A model generated the notes under the pieces. The model was not told where the DNA came from and did not search any database. It saw nothing but the letters and a program-made list of their open reading frames with translations. Source: Halomonas halodenitrificans DSM 735 (GTDB taxonomy: Bacteria > Pseudomonadota > Gammaproteobacteria > Pseudomonadales > Halomonadaceae). Taken from it: a stretch of 64,000 nt of DNA. Below, one piece after another: positions 17,255 through 26,006 of the stretch. The stretch is from contig NZ_JHVH01000003.1 of assembly GCF_000620045.1 (NCBI RefSeq), forward strand, positions 248,001-312,000, given 5' to 3'. Each line of letters opens with the position of its first letter. Positions within the stretch are counted from its first letter, which is position 1. Made by a program: the position numbers and the translations under genes.

Positions 17255-18181
17255 TCATGCCCGGCGCCCCCAGGGCAGGCCCTCGCTCAGGGCCTGCTCG
17301 TAAACCGCGGCGAAGTTCGCCTTCAGCTCCTCCATCAGCCTGCGCACGCGCAGGAGTTGATACCGGTGTGGGGGGCACACCAGCGATAGCTGCGTGGTGT
17401 CGGACCACTGAGGCAACACTTCCACCAAATCGCCCCTGGCGATATCGGCCTGCACATACACATCGGCGAGCCGGGTGACGCCAAGCCCGGCGAGCGCGGC
17501 CTGGCGCATGGCACGCCCACTGACGATTCTGACACCGTTTTTCGCACGCACCAGGTGTTGCTCCGCCTCCCGAACCAGCAGCCAATGATCCACGCTGCCG
17601 TAGATCAGCGGCAGGTCCTTGAGGTCGGCGGGTGTTTCGATACGCCCGTGTTGTCGCAAAAACTGCGGGCTGGCCACGTATCGCGTCGTGACCCGGTGCA
17701 GGCCACGTGCCACCAGTGTCGAGTCGGCCAGTTCCCCCATTCGAATGACCAGGTCGTAGGGGCTGGTCAGCAGGTCGACACGCAAGCTGGAAAAATCCAG
17801 TTCGATTTCGACGTCCGGGTGATCGCGCTGAAACTTGAACACCAGCGGCGCAATCAGCTCTTCGCCAATCAGGCCGCCGACGGCATTCATGCGGATGACC
17901 CCTTTCAGCTCGTTGGTCGACTGCACCGCCCATTCGGCGGCGGAATCCAGCTGACGAAACGCCAGCTGGCTGCGCTCCCGGTAGCCCTCGCCGATCGTCG
18001 TCAGCCGCAGGCGACGAGTGGTTCGATGGAGTAGCTGTACCCCCAGGGCCCCCTCGAGTTGGGTCACCTGCTGACTGAGGTTGGCCTTCGATTGACCTGA
18101 TGCGCTAGAGGCCGCGGTAAAGCTGCCATGTTCGGCAACCAGCAGGAAGGCACGCACCCAGCGCCAGGAGATATTGTTCAT
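17255..18181 (-). CDS. LysR-family transcriptional regulator
   Basis: The 308-aa protein has an N-terminal winged HTH (WVRAFLLVAEHGSFTAASSASGQSKANLSQQVTQLEGALGVQLLHRTTRRLRLT) and a CrgA-type effector domain (MNAVGGLIGEEL, DLVIRMGELADSTLVARGL). It is divergent from a short-chain dehydrogenase, the usual layout when a LysR protein controls its neighbour. A perfect inverted repeat overlaps its start codon and could serve autoregulation. Confidence 0.9.
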   Translation of the reverse strand: MNNISWRWVRAFLLVAEHGSFTAASSASGQSKANLSQQVTQLEGALGVQLLHRTTRRLRLTTIGEGYRERSQLAFRQLDSAAEWAVQSTNELKGVIRMNAVGGLIGEELIAPLVFKFQRDHPDVEIELDFSSLRVDLLTSPYDLVIRMGELADSTLVARGLHRVTTRYVASPQFLRQHGRIETPADLKDLPLIYGSVDHWLLVREAEQHLVRAKNGVRIVSGRAMRQAALAGLGVTRLADVYVQADIARGDLVEVLPQWSDTTQLSLVCPPHRYQLLRVRRLMEELKANFAAVYEQALSEGLPWGRRA

Positions 18182-18193
18182 AAAAAATGAACA
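18175..18193. promoter_or_regulatory. Inverted repeat over the lysR start codon
   Basis: TGTTCAT-AAAAA-ATGAACA has perfect 7-bp arms, centred at 18184 and covering the lysR ATG (18179-18181). It is a candidate operator of the LysR protein. LysR sites usually lie further upstream, so a stem in the mRNA is an alternative. Confidence 0.45.
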
Positions 18194-18316
18194 GCCTTTT
18201 TGAAATGTACCTATTTTTCATATTACTGCTTGTGCCTAAACTGCGCCTGCTTTTTCGGTGAGTGGCCGGCCATTCCGGCGGCACGACCAACAGGACACGA
18301 CCAACAGGAGAAACAC

Positions 18317-19039
18317 ATGACGAAACCACTGGTGATCATTACCGGCGCATCATCCGGCATCGGCGCGGCCATCGCGCAGCGCTTCTCGCAGGCGGGTCAT
18401 CCCCTGCTGCTGGTGGCCCGCCGCCTGGAAAGGGTCGAAGCGCTCGGCCTGCCCAACGCGCTGTGCCGCGGGGTCGACGTGACCGATGCCCAGGCGTTTC
18501 GCGCCGCCATCGAGGAGGCCGAGGCCGCCTATGGCCCTGCCGACCTCTTGATCAACAACGCCGGGGTGATGTTGCTGGGTCAGCTCGACACCCAGGACCC
18601 GGCGGAATGGCAGCGCATGTTCGACGTGAACGTGCTGGCCCTGCTCAACGCGATGCAGGCGGTATTGGCCGATATGAAAGCCCGTGGCCGGGGGACGATC
18701 CTCAACATCAGCTCCGTCGCGGGCAAGAAGAGCTTTCCCAACCACGCCGCCTATGTGGGTAGCAAGTTCGCCGTGAGCTCGATTACCGAGAACGTGCGCG
18801 AGGAGGTCGCGGACAGCAATGTGCGAATAATGGCCATCCATCCCGGTGCGGTCGATACCGAGCTGATCGGTCATACGACGAACCCGGATATCGTCAATGG
18901 CTATGAGGAATGGAAGGCGTCGATGGGCGGCGTGCTGGCTGCCGATGACATCGCCCGGGCGGCAACCTTCATGTACGAACAGCCACAGGGCGTGAACATT
19001 CGCGACATTACCCTCGCCCCCACCCGTCAGCCTGCCTGA
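18317..19039 (+). CDS. Short-chain dehydrogenase/reductase
   Basis: A 240-aa NAD(P)-dependent SDR. It has TGASSGIGAAIAQRF (TGxxxGxG cofactor loop), LINNAGVML, the catalytic serine segment ILNISSVAGKKSF and the YVGSK catalytic Tyr/Lys. The sequence is like YdfG/serine-type dehydrogenases, but the substrate cannot be told. The Met at 18317 follows CAGGAG; the frame is open upstream to 18200 without family sequence. It is probably controlled by the divergent LysR regulator. Confidence 0.9.
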   Translation: MTKPLVIITGASSGIGAAIAQRFSQAGHPLLLVARRLERVEALGLPNALCRGVDVTDAQAFRAAIEEAEAAYGPADLLINNAGVMLLGQLDTQDPAEWQRMFDVNVLALLNAMQAVLADMKARGRGTILNISSVAGKKSFPNHAAYVGSKFAVSSITENVREEVADSNVRIMAIHPGAVDTELIGHTTNPDIVNGYEEWKASMGGVLAADDIARAATFMYEQPQGVNIRDITLAPTRQPA

Positions 19040-19065
19040 TGGGGAGTCCGGCGCCGGGCGTCTAG

Positions 19066-19094
19066 TTGTCGCGATTCGGCAACGCCGATGGAAT
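19066..19094 (+). promoter_or_regulatory. Possible promoter of the His-rich/HprK-like pair
   Basis: TTGTCG (19066-19071) is followed after 17 bp by TGGAAT (19089-19094). The -35 sequence recurs inverted as CGACAA at 19099-19104, which could be an operator. The match is modest and the leader to the ATG at 19196 would be about 95 nt. Confidence 0.35.
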
Positions 19095-19195
19095 AAATCG
19101 ACAACATCTCGCCGGCGGCGGCATTTCGGCTTCCCGGTTGTTAACATGAACACTGTTCGTTAATGACCCCATGGGATGCGCCGAAGGAGGCTGCC

Positions 19196-19591
19196 ATGTC
19201 ACATCACGATCATGAGATAGATGCCGTCGAGCAGCATCGCCAGCGGCGTCGACGGCTACTCGCCACCCTGGGGGCAGGGCTGGCGGGTGCCTATGTGGCC
19301 CCTACATTGTTCAGCGTCGGCCAGGCCCAGGCCGGGCACCGTCATTCGCACCCCAGCCGCTCTCGGCCCAGTTGGTCTCGTCCGAGCCACTCACGGCCGA
19401 GTCGGCACGATGGCGCCCACCGGGGGCACAAGCGGGCCCGCCATAAGCATCACCATGATCATTATCATCGCGATGATCGCCGCCACTCGCATCGCGAGTA
19501 CGAGCGGGATCGACGCCGCCTGCGTGATTATCGCGAAGACCCGGTGACGATCATCGAAGATATCATCCTTGGCCGACCCGAACAGCGCTGA
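19196..19591 (+). CDS. His/Arg/Ser-rich protein with Tat-type signal
   Basis: A 131-aa protein. After a polar leader (MSHHDHEIDAVEQHRQ) comes RRRRLL, a hydrophobic stretch and AQAG, like a twin-arginine signal with an AxA site. The rest is built of HSHPSRSRPSWSRPS-type repeats and His-Arg clusters (KHHHDHYHRDDRRHSH), and ends VTIIEDIILGRPEQR. The Met at 19196 follows GAAGGAGG. It ends two bases before the HprK/PqqD fusion gene, so the two are coupled. It could bind metal or be the fusion protein's substrate; no family is recognised. Confidence 0.65.
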   Translation: MSHHDHEIDAVEQHRQRRRRLLATLGAGLAGAYVAPTLFSVGQAQAGHRHSHPSRSRPSWSRPSHSRPSRHDGAHRGHKRARHKHHHDHYHRDDRRHSHREYERDRRRLRDYREDPVTIIEDIILGRPEQR

Positions 19592-19593
19592 AG

Positions 19594-20820
19594 ATGACAG
19601 AGAATCTTGATATATCCCTGTCGGGGCTGGGGCGTTGCCTGCGTGTGCATCAGGCGCCCGAAGTCGTCGAGGCCCTGAGTCAGGCGATGCCGCATTGGCC
19701 GATCTCCGTGACCCATGCCCGGGGGCTGGCGCCCGCCATACGCCTGGGACGATGCCCCGGCGGCTATCTGCAGCGCTCGCCCAGGCTGCCTCGGGGCCTC
19801 GAGCTGGCGACGCCGGCCGAGGCCGCATGTAGCCTGATCGCGGATCTCGGCGGTGACTTCCTCGACCACGAGGCGTCGCTGCTGGGGCTGCACTGTGCTT
19901 CTGTCGAGGTAGGGGGACGCCTGGCGCTGTTTCCCGAGAGCCATCGGGCCGGCAAGAGCACGCTGGCGGTGGCCTTCGCCGCGGCCGGCTATCGAGTGTT
20001 CGGAGACGATGTGCTGGGCCTGACGCACGAGGGAGATGGCGTCGCACTGGGCATGGCACCCAGGCTGCGTCTGCCACTTCCCGAGGGCTTCTCCCCCGAG
20101 CTGGTCGACTATGCCGAGGCCCATGCCGGCCCCGAGGACGAGCGCTACCGTTTCGTCTTGCCACCGGGTCAAGGCCTGGCTCGACATGGCGAGCGGTGCC
20201 CGGTAGGGGCGCTGGTGCTGCTCGAGCGGGATGACCGGTTGAGCCGTCCCGAGATCGTTCGGCTCCTTCCCGGAGAGGGCCTGCTGCAACTGCTCTCACA
20301 GAATTTCGCCTACCAGGCCAGGCCCGAGAAATTGCTGGCGCATCTGCATCCCCTGATGGCGCGTGTGCCCTGTCTGCTTTTGCGCTATGCCGAGCCCCTG
20401 GTCGCCGCGCGTCATCTGGGCACCGCTCTCGAGGAATATAGGGCCGAAGGCGGTGGCAAGGAGGGCGACAGCGGCGGGGCGGCCTCGCCTTACAGGCGGC
20501 ACGGCGGTGGGAATGAATCCAGGGGCAGCGGCCCGGTTCCGGCGCAGTGGCGCTGGGTGGCAAGTCGGGAGGCGCGAACCTATCCGCTTGAAGAGGAGCT
20601 GTTCCTGATTCAGCCCGGCAGTGGGGCGATACATCGCCTGAACGCGACGGGGGAGGCGATCTGGCGCTTGTTGAGCCAGGAGTCGCTTAGCGGGCAGGAG
20701 CTGGGGGAGCTCCTGGCGGAGTACTTCGATCGGCCCGCCGAGTCGGTCGTCGCGGATGTCTGCGAATGGCTTGCAGGCCTTGCCGAGACCGGCCTGGTAT
20801 CCCGCCGCGACCAGGATTGA
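19594..20820 (+). CDS. HPr-kinase-like protein fused to a PqqD-like domain
   Basis: A 408-aa protein. Residues about 90-260 resemble HprK-related kinases: the P-loop PESHRAGKST (114-123), with His/Arg where HprK has SGIG-type residues, and FGDD (136-139), which may supply the Walker B acids. A Gly/Ser-rich linker (about 285-315) leads to a PqqD-like domain (WRWVASREARTYPLEEELFLIQPGSGAIHRLN to the end). PqqD folds bind leader peptides in RiPP pathways. HprK-related kinases and PqqD proteins are usually separate genes; here they are fused. The neighbouring His-rich protein is the obvious substrate candidate. No own RBS is evident, which suggests coupling. Confidence 0.7.
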   Translation: MTENLDISLSGLGRCLRVHQAPEVVEALSQAMPHWPISVTHARGLAPAIRLGRCPGGYLQRSPRLPRGLELATPAEAACSLIADLGGDFLDHEASLLGLHCASVEVGGRLALFPESHRAGKSTLAVAFAAAGYRVFGDDVLGLTHEGDGVALGMAPRLRLPLPEGFSPELVDYAEAHAGPEDERYRFVLPPGQGLARHGERCPVGALVLLERDDRLSRPEIVRLLPGEGLLQLLSQNFAYQARPEKLLAHLHPLMARVPCLLLRYAEPLVAARHLGTALEEYRAEGGGKEGDSGGAASPYRRHGGGNESRGSGPVPAQWRWVASREARTYPLEEELFLIQPGSGAIHRLNATGEAIWRLLSQESLSGQELGELLAEYFDRPAESVVADVCEWLAGLAETGLVSRRDQD

Positions 20821-20838
20821 CGCCGGCTGTCGAGGCGA

Positions 20839-20866
20839 CCGGCCCGCTGCCAGGGCAGCGGGCCGG
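20839..20866. terminator. GC-rich hairpin between convergent genes
   Basis: CCGGCCCGCTGCC (20839-20851) pairs with GGCAGCGGGCCGG (20854-20866) with a two-base loop. There is no long T-run on either side, but its place between the HprK-like gene and the end of proS suggests a bidirectional terminator. Confidence 0.5.
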
Positions 20867-20876
20867 CGGCGTGGTC

Positions 20877-22601
20877 TTAGCCCAGCTTGATCTGCTGGCG
20901 CAGGAAATCGAGGATGTCCCCGGCGGGTACCATGGTGGCATCGCTGTCGCGGCGCCCCTTGTACTCCAGCTCTCCCTTGTCCAGGCCGCGGTCGCCGACC
21001 ACCAGGCGGTGGGGCAGGCCCATCAGTTCGTGGTCGGCAAACTTCACGCCGGGGCGCAGGTCGCGGTCATCCAGCAGGACGTCGAAACCGGCGGCGGTCA
21101 GCTCGGTGTAGAGCTTCTCCGACTCCTCGCGCACGCGCTGAGACTTGTGAGCATTCATGGGCACCAGCGCGATATGGAAGGGCGCAATGGCATCCGGCCA
21201 GATGATGCCGGCATCGTCATGGTTCTGCTCGATGGCGGCGGCCACCACCCGGGTGACCCCGATGCCATAGCAGCCCATCCAGGGATGGAGGGTGCGGCCC
21301 TCGTCGCCCAGCACGCTGGCGTTCATGGCCTCGGAGTATTTCTGCCCCAGCTGGAAGACATGACCGACCTCGATGCCCCGCTTGATGGCCAGTACGCCCT
21401 TGCCGTCCGGGGAGGGGTCGCCCTCGACCACGTTACGAATATCGGCCACCTGGGGCAGGGCCACGTCGCGCTCCCAGTTGATGCCGAAGTAGTGCTTGTC
21501 GTCGACGTTGGCGCCGGCACCGAAGTCGCTCATCAGCGCCACGCTGCGGTCAATGATGATCGGCATGTCGAGGTTGACCGGTCCCAGGGAGCCGGGGCCG
21601 GCCCCCACGACGGCCCGAATCTCGGCTTCGCTGGCCATGGTCAGGGGGGCCGCCACCTCGGGCAGGTTCTCGGCCTTTACCTCGTTGAGCTCGTGGTCGC
21701 CGCGCACCAGCAGGGCGATCAGGCCACCGTCGGCGGCGTGAACCATCAGGGTCTTGATCGTCTTGTCGATGGGCAGGCCATGCCGTTCCACCAGGGTCGC
21801 GATGGTCCTGGTATCCGGCGTATCGACCAGGCGTAGCGCCTCGCCGGGGGCGGCGCGTTGAATATCACTGCCCAGCGGCGCCGGCAGCGCCTCCGCCTTT
21901 TCCATGTTGGCGGCGTAGTCGGAGTCGTTGGAGAAGACGATATCGTCCTCGCCGGACTCGGCCAGCACGTGGAACTCGTGGGAGCCGGTGCCGCCGATGG
22001 AGCCGTTGTCGGCGATCACCGGCCGGAAATTCAGGCCCAGGCGGGTGAAGATCCGTGTATAGGCGTCGTACATCACCTGGTAGGTCGCCTTGAGGGAGTC
22101 TTCATCGACATGGAAGGAGTAGGCATCCTTCATGAGGAATTCCCGGGAGCGCATCACACCGAAGCGTGGGCGAATCTCGTCGCGGAACTTGGTCTGGATC
22201 TGATAGAAGTTGGCCGGCAGCTGCTTGTAGCTGGCGATCTCCTTGCGGACCAGGTCGGTGATCACTTCCTCGTGGGTGGGGCCCACGCAGTAGTCGCGGT
22301 CATGGCGGTCCTTCAGGCGTAGAAGCTCCGGGCCGTACTCCTCCCAGCGGCCCGATTCCTGCCACAGCTCGGCGGGCTGCACGGCCGGCATCAGCACCTC
22401 CTGGCCGCCGGCGCGGTCCATCTCCTCACGCACGATGCGCTCGACCTTGCGCAGGGTCTTCACGCCCAGCGGCAGCCAGGTGTACAGGCCGGAGGTGAGG
22501 CGCCGGATCATGCCCGAGCGCAGCATCAGCTGGTGGCTGATGACTTCCGCATCGGCGGGGGTTTCCTTCAGGGTGGCGATCAGTATCTGGGTGGCGCGCA
22601 T
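20877..22601 (-). CDS. proS: Prolyl-tRNA synthetase, bacterial type
   Basis: A class II synthetase of 574 aa that charges tRNA-Pro. The N-terminus ([35 protein letters not shown]) and the motif 2/3 regions ([56 protein letters not shown]) are intact. The insertion editing domain (about 230-390) is present, with [17 protein letters not shown] just before it. The Met at 22601 starts the conserved sequence; an open upstream stretch to 22739 is not family-like. Confidence 0.97.
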   Translation of the reverse strand: MRATQILIATLKETPADAEVISHQLMLRSGMIRRLTSGLYTWLPLGVKTLRKVERIVREEMDRAGGQEVLMPAVQPAELWQESGRWEEYGPELLRLKDRHDRDYCVGPTHEEVITDLVRKEIASYKQLPANFYQIQTKFRDEIRPRFGVMRSREFLMKDAYSFHVDEDSLKATYQVMYDAYTRIFTRLGLNFRPVIADNGSIGGTGSHEFHVLAESGEDDIVFSNDSDYAANMEKAEALPAPLGSDIQRAAPGEALRLVDTPDTRTIATLVERHGLPIDKTIKTLMVHAADGGLIALLVRGDHELNEVKAENLPEVAAPLTMASEAEIRAVVGAGPGSLGPVNLDMPIIIDRSVALMSDFGAGANVDDKHYFGINWERDVALPQVADIRNVVEGDPSPDGKGVLAIKRGIEVGHVFQLGQKYSEAMNASVLGDEGRTLHPWMGCYGIGVTRVVAAAIEQNHDDAGIIWPDAIAPFHIALVPMNAHKSQRVREESEKLYTELTAAGFDVLLDDRDLRPGVKFADHELMGLPHRLVVGDRGLDKGELEYKGRRDSDATMVPAGDILDFLRQQIKLG

Positions 22602-22839
22602 GGGTCCGGCGTGTCCTCGGTAGTCGAAGGGGATAGCCGCAAGGGCGGCGATAATGGTGACATTGTACGGCCAAGCCACGGGCGCGGCAAAAGCCGGGTC
22701 GGGACAGGTCGTGACGAGACAAACTATGACTAAGGTCAAATTGAATATGCTTATCTCTAGCGTGCTAAATAGGGGCGTGAAATGATCATGGCATGATGCA
22801 AATTGATGGCCTCACCGCCGTCCGGGAAAGGAGACGATA

Positions 22840-24381
22840 TTGGACAAGTGCGACACAAGCTCGGTCGAGGCGCGCTGCCGCCTTGCAGGCTGGCAGGACA
22901 AGCTGCGCTCCGCGGAGCAGGCCGCGGCGCTGATCGAGGACGGCATGACGGTGGGGATGAGTGGTTTTACTCGGGCCGGGGAGGCCAAGGAAGTGCCCCG
23001 TGCCCTGGCCGAACGGGCCGCGGGGGATCCCTTCTCGATCACCCTGATGACCGGCGCCTCGCTGGGCAATGATCTGGATCGGTTGCTGACCGATGCCAAG
23101 GTGCTGTCGCGGCGCATGCCCTTTCAGGTCGACGCCACCCTGCGCCGAGCCATCAATGCCGGAGAGGTGATGTTCATCGATCAGCACCTCTCCGAGACCG
23201 TGGAGCTGTTGCGTAACCGCCAGCTGGCCGAGATCGACGTGGCCGTGGTGGAGGCCTGTGCCATCACCGAAGAGGGCGGTATCGTGCCTACCTCCTCGGT
23301 GGGCAACTCGGCCAGCTATGCCATCCTCGCCGACAAGGTGATCATCGAGCTCAATCTCGATGCTCCTGCCGAGCTCGAGGGGCTTCATGATATCTATATC
23401 CCGCAGATGCGACCCACGCGACCTCCCATCCCCGTGGTGGCGCCGGACTCGCGTATCGGCACGCCCTACATACCCATCGACCCGGAGAAGATCGCTGCCA
23501 TCGTGGTGACCCGGGGCAAGGACAGTCCCTCCACGGTGCTGCCGCCGGATGTGGATACGCAGAAGATCGCCGATCACCTGATCGCCTTCTTCGCAGGGGA
23601 AGTGCAGGTCGGTCGTCTGACGCCCTCGCTGCTGCCCCTTCAGGCGGGTATCGGCACCATGGCCAACGCGGTAATGAGCGGGCTTGCCGAGGGGCCCTTC
23701 GAGCACCTGACCATGTATTCCGAGGTATTGCAGGATTCCACCTTCGATCTGCTGGACGCCGGCAAGCTCGATTTTGCGTCCGGCTGTTCCATTACGCTTT
23801 CGCAAGCGTATGGCGAGCGGATCTGGCCCCACCTGGATCGCTATCGTGACCGCCTGGTCCTGCGTCCTCAGGAGCTTTCCAACCATCCGGGTATCGTGCG
23901 CCGCCTGGGCATCATCGCCGTCAATACCGCGCTCGAAGTGGATATCTACGGCAACGTCAACTCCACTCATGTGGGGGGCACGAAGATGATGAACGGCATC
24001 GGTGGCTCAGGCGACTTCGCCCGCAACGCCCAGCTTTCGATCTTTGTGACCAAATCGGTGGCCAAGGAGGGAGACCTCTCCAGCGTGGTGCCCTTTGTCA
24101 GCCATGTGGACCATACCGAGCACGACGTGGATGTGCTGGTCACCGAGCATGGTCTGGCCGACCTGCGTGGCCTGGCCCCCAGGGAGCGCGCGGTCAGCGT
24201 GATCGAGCACTGCGCCGATCCGCTGTATCGCCCGGCGCTGCGGCGTTACTTCGAGGAAGCCTGTCGGCGCGGTGGCCATACGCCACACTGCCTGGAGCAG
24301 GCGCTGTCATGGCATATGGCCGTGGAGCGTGATGGCCATATGCGCAGCCTTCAGGAGGAGGCCGGCGCCCTGAGTGCCTGA
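22840..24381 (+). CDS. Acetyl-CoA hydrolase/transferase family CoA-transferase
   Basis: A 513-aa class I CoA-transferase, like AarC or Ach1, which moves CoA between acetate and succinate or propionate. Key segments are GMTVGMSGFTRAGEAKEVPRAL, GGIVPTSSVGNSASYA, LQAGIGTMANAV and MYSEVLQDSTFDLLD, where the Glu is the family's catalytic acid. NSTHVGGTKMMNGIGGSGDFARNA follows. The start is TTG at 22840, with AGGAGA five bases upstream. The natural substrates cannot be decided from sequence. Confidence 0.88.
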   Translation: MDKCDTSSVEARCRLAGWQDKLRSAEQAAALIEDGMTVGMSGFTRAGEAKEVPRALAERAAGDPFSITLMTGASLGNDLDRLLTDAKVLSRRMPFQVDATLRRAINAGEVMFIDQHLSETVELLRNRQLAEIDVAVVEACAITEEGGIVPTSSVGNSASYAILADKVIIELNLDAPAELEGLHDIYIPQMRPTRPPIPVVAPDSRIGTPYIPIDPEKIAAIVVTRGKDSPSTVLPPDVDTQKIADHLIAFFAGEVQVGRLTPSLLPLQAGIGTMANAVMSGLAEGPFEHLTMYSEVLQDSTFDLLDAGKLDFASGCSITLSQAYGERIWPHLDRYRDRLVLRPQELSNHPGIVRRLGIIAVNTALEVDIYGNVNSTHVGGTKMMNGIGGSGDFARNAQLSIFVTKSVAKEGDLSSVVPFVSHVDHTEHDVDVLVTEHGLADLRGLAPRERAVSVIEHCADPLYRPALRRYFEEACRRGGHTPHCLEQALSWHMAVERDGHMRSLQEEAGALSA

Positions 24382-24474
24382 CTGGCGATAGCGGTGGTCC
24401 CGGTACCCTCTTCAGTGAGAGCCCGGGGTCTCGGCGATGGCGGTGATCTCAATGCCATCGTCGAGTCGCACTCC

Positions 24475-25236
24475 CTAGGTCGGGCTGGATAGCAGAAGTC
24501 GCAGCGTCAGGCCCAGCACCAGAGTCGTGGCAACGCTGACCAGGGTGCCCAGCAGCACGTATTCGGTCAGCTTGCGATCCCCCGCCTCACGCAGGTCGCC
24601 GTAGCGCAATACCGACTTGGCCGCGAGCAGAAAGCCCACGGCGGCGAGCTGATCGAGCAGCACCAGGGAGAGCACCAGCAGGCGCTCGAGCATGCCGATG
24701 TGTGCCCCGGCCTGGTCCAGCGTGCCCGACGCCTCGACCTGGCGGCTCCAGGGTGTCAACACCATGGCGATGGCAAACGACAGGGGGCGCGTCACGATCA
24801 GGTAGGCCGCCGCCACGCCCAGCACTTCGGGCGAGAGCAGCCAGGCACCGAGGGCCTCCAGTGGCGCCATGCTGCCGAGCCAGGCCAGCCAGATCAGGGT
24901 GAGCGCGCCCAGGTGCAGCGCCTGATCGAGCAGGAACCAGCGTAAGGTGCCGGGTAGCCGGGCCTTCAACAGATCGATTAACCAGTGGCTGATGCCTGCC
25001 CCCAAGGCGCCGACGAGTACTCCTGCCGGCCCCGGCGAGTCGGGCAGCAACAGGGTCGCGACAAGCAGCACCAGGACGGTGAGCCCCCCATGCACGGCAC
25101 TGTGATAGTAGAGGTGGCGTGAGCGGTGGCGTAGCCGAAAACGCTCTTCGACCCAGTGACGTGGCTGCAGCAGGAAATCGCCGACCAGATGGGCGAGCAC
25201 CAGGCCCAGCAGCAGCGAGAGTTCGTGCGACGTCAT
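24475..25236 (-). CDS. DUF3307 family membrane protein
   Basis: A 253-aa protein with about six or seven membrane helices. The N-terminal half matches DUF3307: LVLAHLVGDFLLQPRHWVEERF, HSAVHGGLTVLVLLV, SHWLIDLLKA and FLLDQALHLGAL. His and Asp residues sit in or near helices. The function is unknown. It lies two bases downstream of the satD-like gene, a pairing seen widely in bacteria, so it is probably the effector of that regulator. The Met at 25236 is chosen from the conserved start. Confidence 0.8.
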   Translation of the reverse strand: MTSHELSLLLGLVLAHLVGDFLLQPRHWVEERFRLRHRSRHLYYHSAVHGGLTVLVLLVATLLLPDSPGPAGVLVGALGAGISHWLIDLLKARLPGTLRWFLLDQALHLGALTLIWLAWLGSMAPLEALGAWLLSPEVLGVAAAYLIVTRPLSFAIAMVLTPWSRQVEASGTLDQAGAHIGMLERLLVLSLVLLDQLAAVGFLLAAKSVLRYGDLREAGDRKLTEYVLLGTLVSVATTLVLGLTLRLLLSSPT

Positions 25237-25238
25237 GG

Positions 25239-25901
25239 TCAGCCAGCGTCCTTGTCGGCCAGGCGGGTCTCGAGATAGGCGAGGGTATCGCTGAGCAGCG
25301 GCCAACGTGCCGCCTTCAGGCGGTTGTAAACGCTGGGTTGGCTGATGCCGAGACGCGTCGCCATGGCTTGCTGGGACAGGGCCCGCTCGAGGCTCAACTC
25401 GACCACCTCGGCCGAATAGGTGGACCAGCCAGCGAGCAGGTCATCGAGGAAGCGCATCAGCAGCGCCAGGCTGCCATCGTCAGAGTCGTCGAGCAGTGTC
25501 AGCGCAAGATGCTCGTCGCCCTCTCCCAGACGATCCAGACGGCGCCCCGAGGCGACGAAGGGGGCGTCATCGGCCTCGGCGATGCGCAGGTCGGTGTGCC
25601 ATCTGGCCGGCCCCACGGCCACCGCGATACGGGCATCCCAACGTTGATCGGGTTCGGAGTGCTGGATCAGCGACGTACGCAGGGCGATGGCCGCCGTCAT
25701 GGCATGCCGTGCCTGGGGCAGGGCGACCTGGAAACCATCGCCGCGAAAGCGCTCGGCATGACCCTGCTGGTGTCCTGCCAGGCGTTGCAGGCTGTCGTCC
25801 AGGAGGCGATAGAGGCGACGGCGGTCGCTCACCTTGCGTGAGTCGACCACGTCGCCGGTGAGTACGGCGATGCGTTGGGTCGGGGCGGTTTTCTCGAGCA
25901 C
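25239..25901 (-). CDS. SatD-family protein with C-terminal HTH
   Basis: A 220-aa protein. The N-terminal part (IAVLTGDVVDSRKVSDRRRLYRLLDDSL, HAERFRGDGFQVALP) matches the SatD family, named from the streptococcal secretion and acid tolerance operon. The last 60 residues hold a helix-turn-helix (LSQQAMATRLGISQPSVYNRLKAARW). The GDxxxSR and FRGDxFQ motifs resemble a nucleotide-cyclase-like fold, so a nucleotide ligand is possible (inference). Three regularly spaced palindromes upstream look like its operators. It is co-transcribed with the DUF3307 gene. Confidence 0.8.
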   Translation of the reverse strand: MLEKTAPTQRIAVLTGDVVDSRKVSDRRRLYRLLDDSLQRLAGHQQGHAERFRGDGFQVALPQARHAMTAAIALRTSLIQHSEPDQRWDARIAVAVGPARWHTDLRIAEADDAPFVASGRRLDRLGEGDEHLALTLLDDSDDGSLALLMRFLDDLLAGWSTYSAEVVELSLERALSQQAMATRLGISQPSVYNRLKAARWPLLSDTLAYLETRLADKDAG

Positions 25902-25930
25902 GCAGATACTCCTTGAGTCTGCGTCTCAGT

Positions 25931-26006
25931 ATAGCCTTCTGTGGCTATGTCGCCAATTTATAGCCCAAAAAGGCTATTAAATAGTTTTATAGCGCTTTAG
26001 GGCTAT
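25931..26006 (-). promoter_or_regulatory. Array of three palindromic operators upstream of satD-like gene
   Basis: Three sites of the form ATAGCC-N6-GGCTAT lie at 25931-25948, 25960-25977 and 25989-26006 (the last has ATAGCG in its left arm). Their centres (25939.5, 25968.5, 25997.5) are exactly 29 bp apart. They sit 30-105 bp upstream of the satD-like start. The outermost overlaps the last codons of the VWA gene. The equal spacing and shared arms mark them as binding sites of one dimer, most simply the SatD-like HTH protein. Confidence 0.75.
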
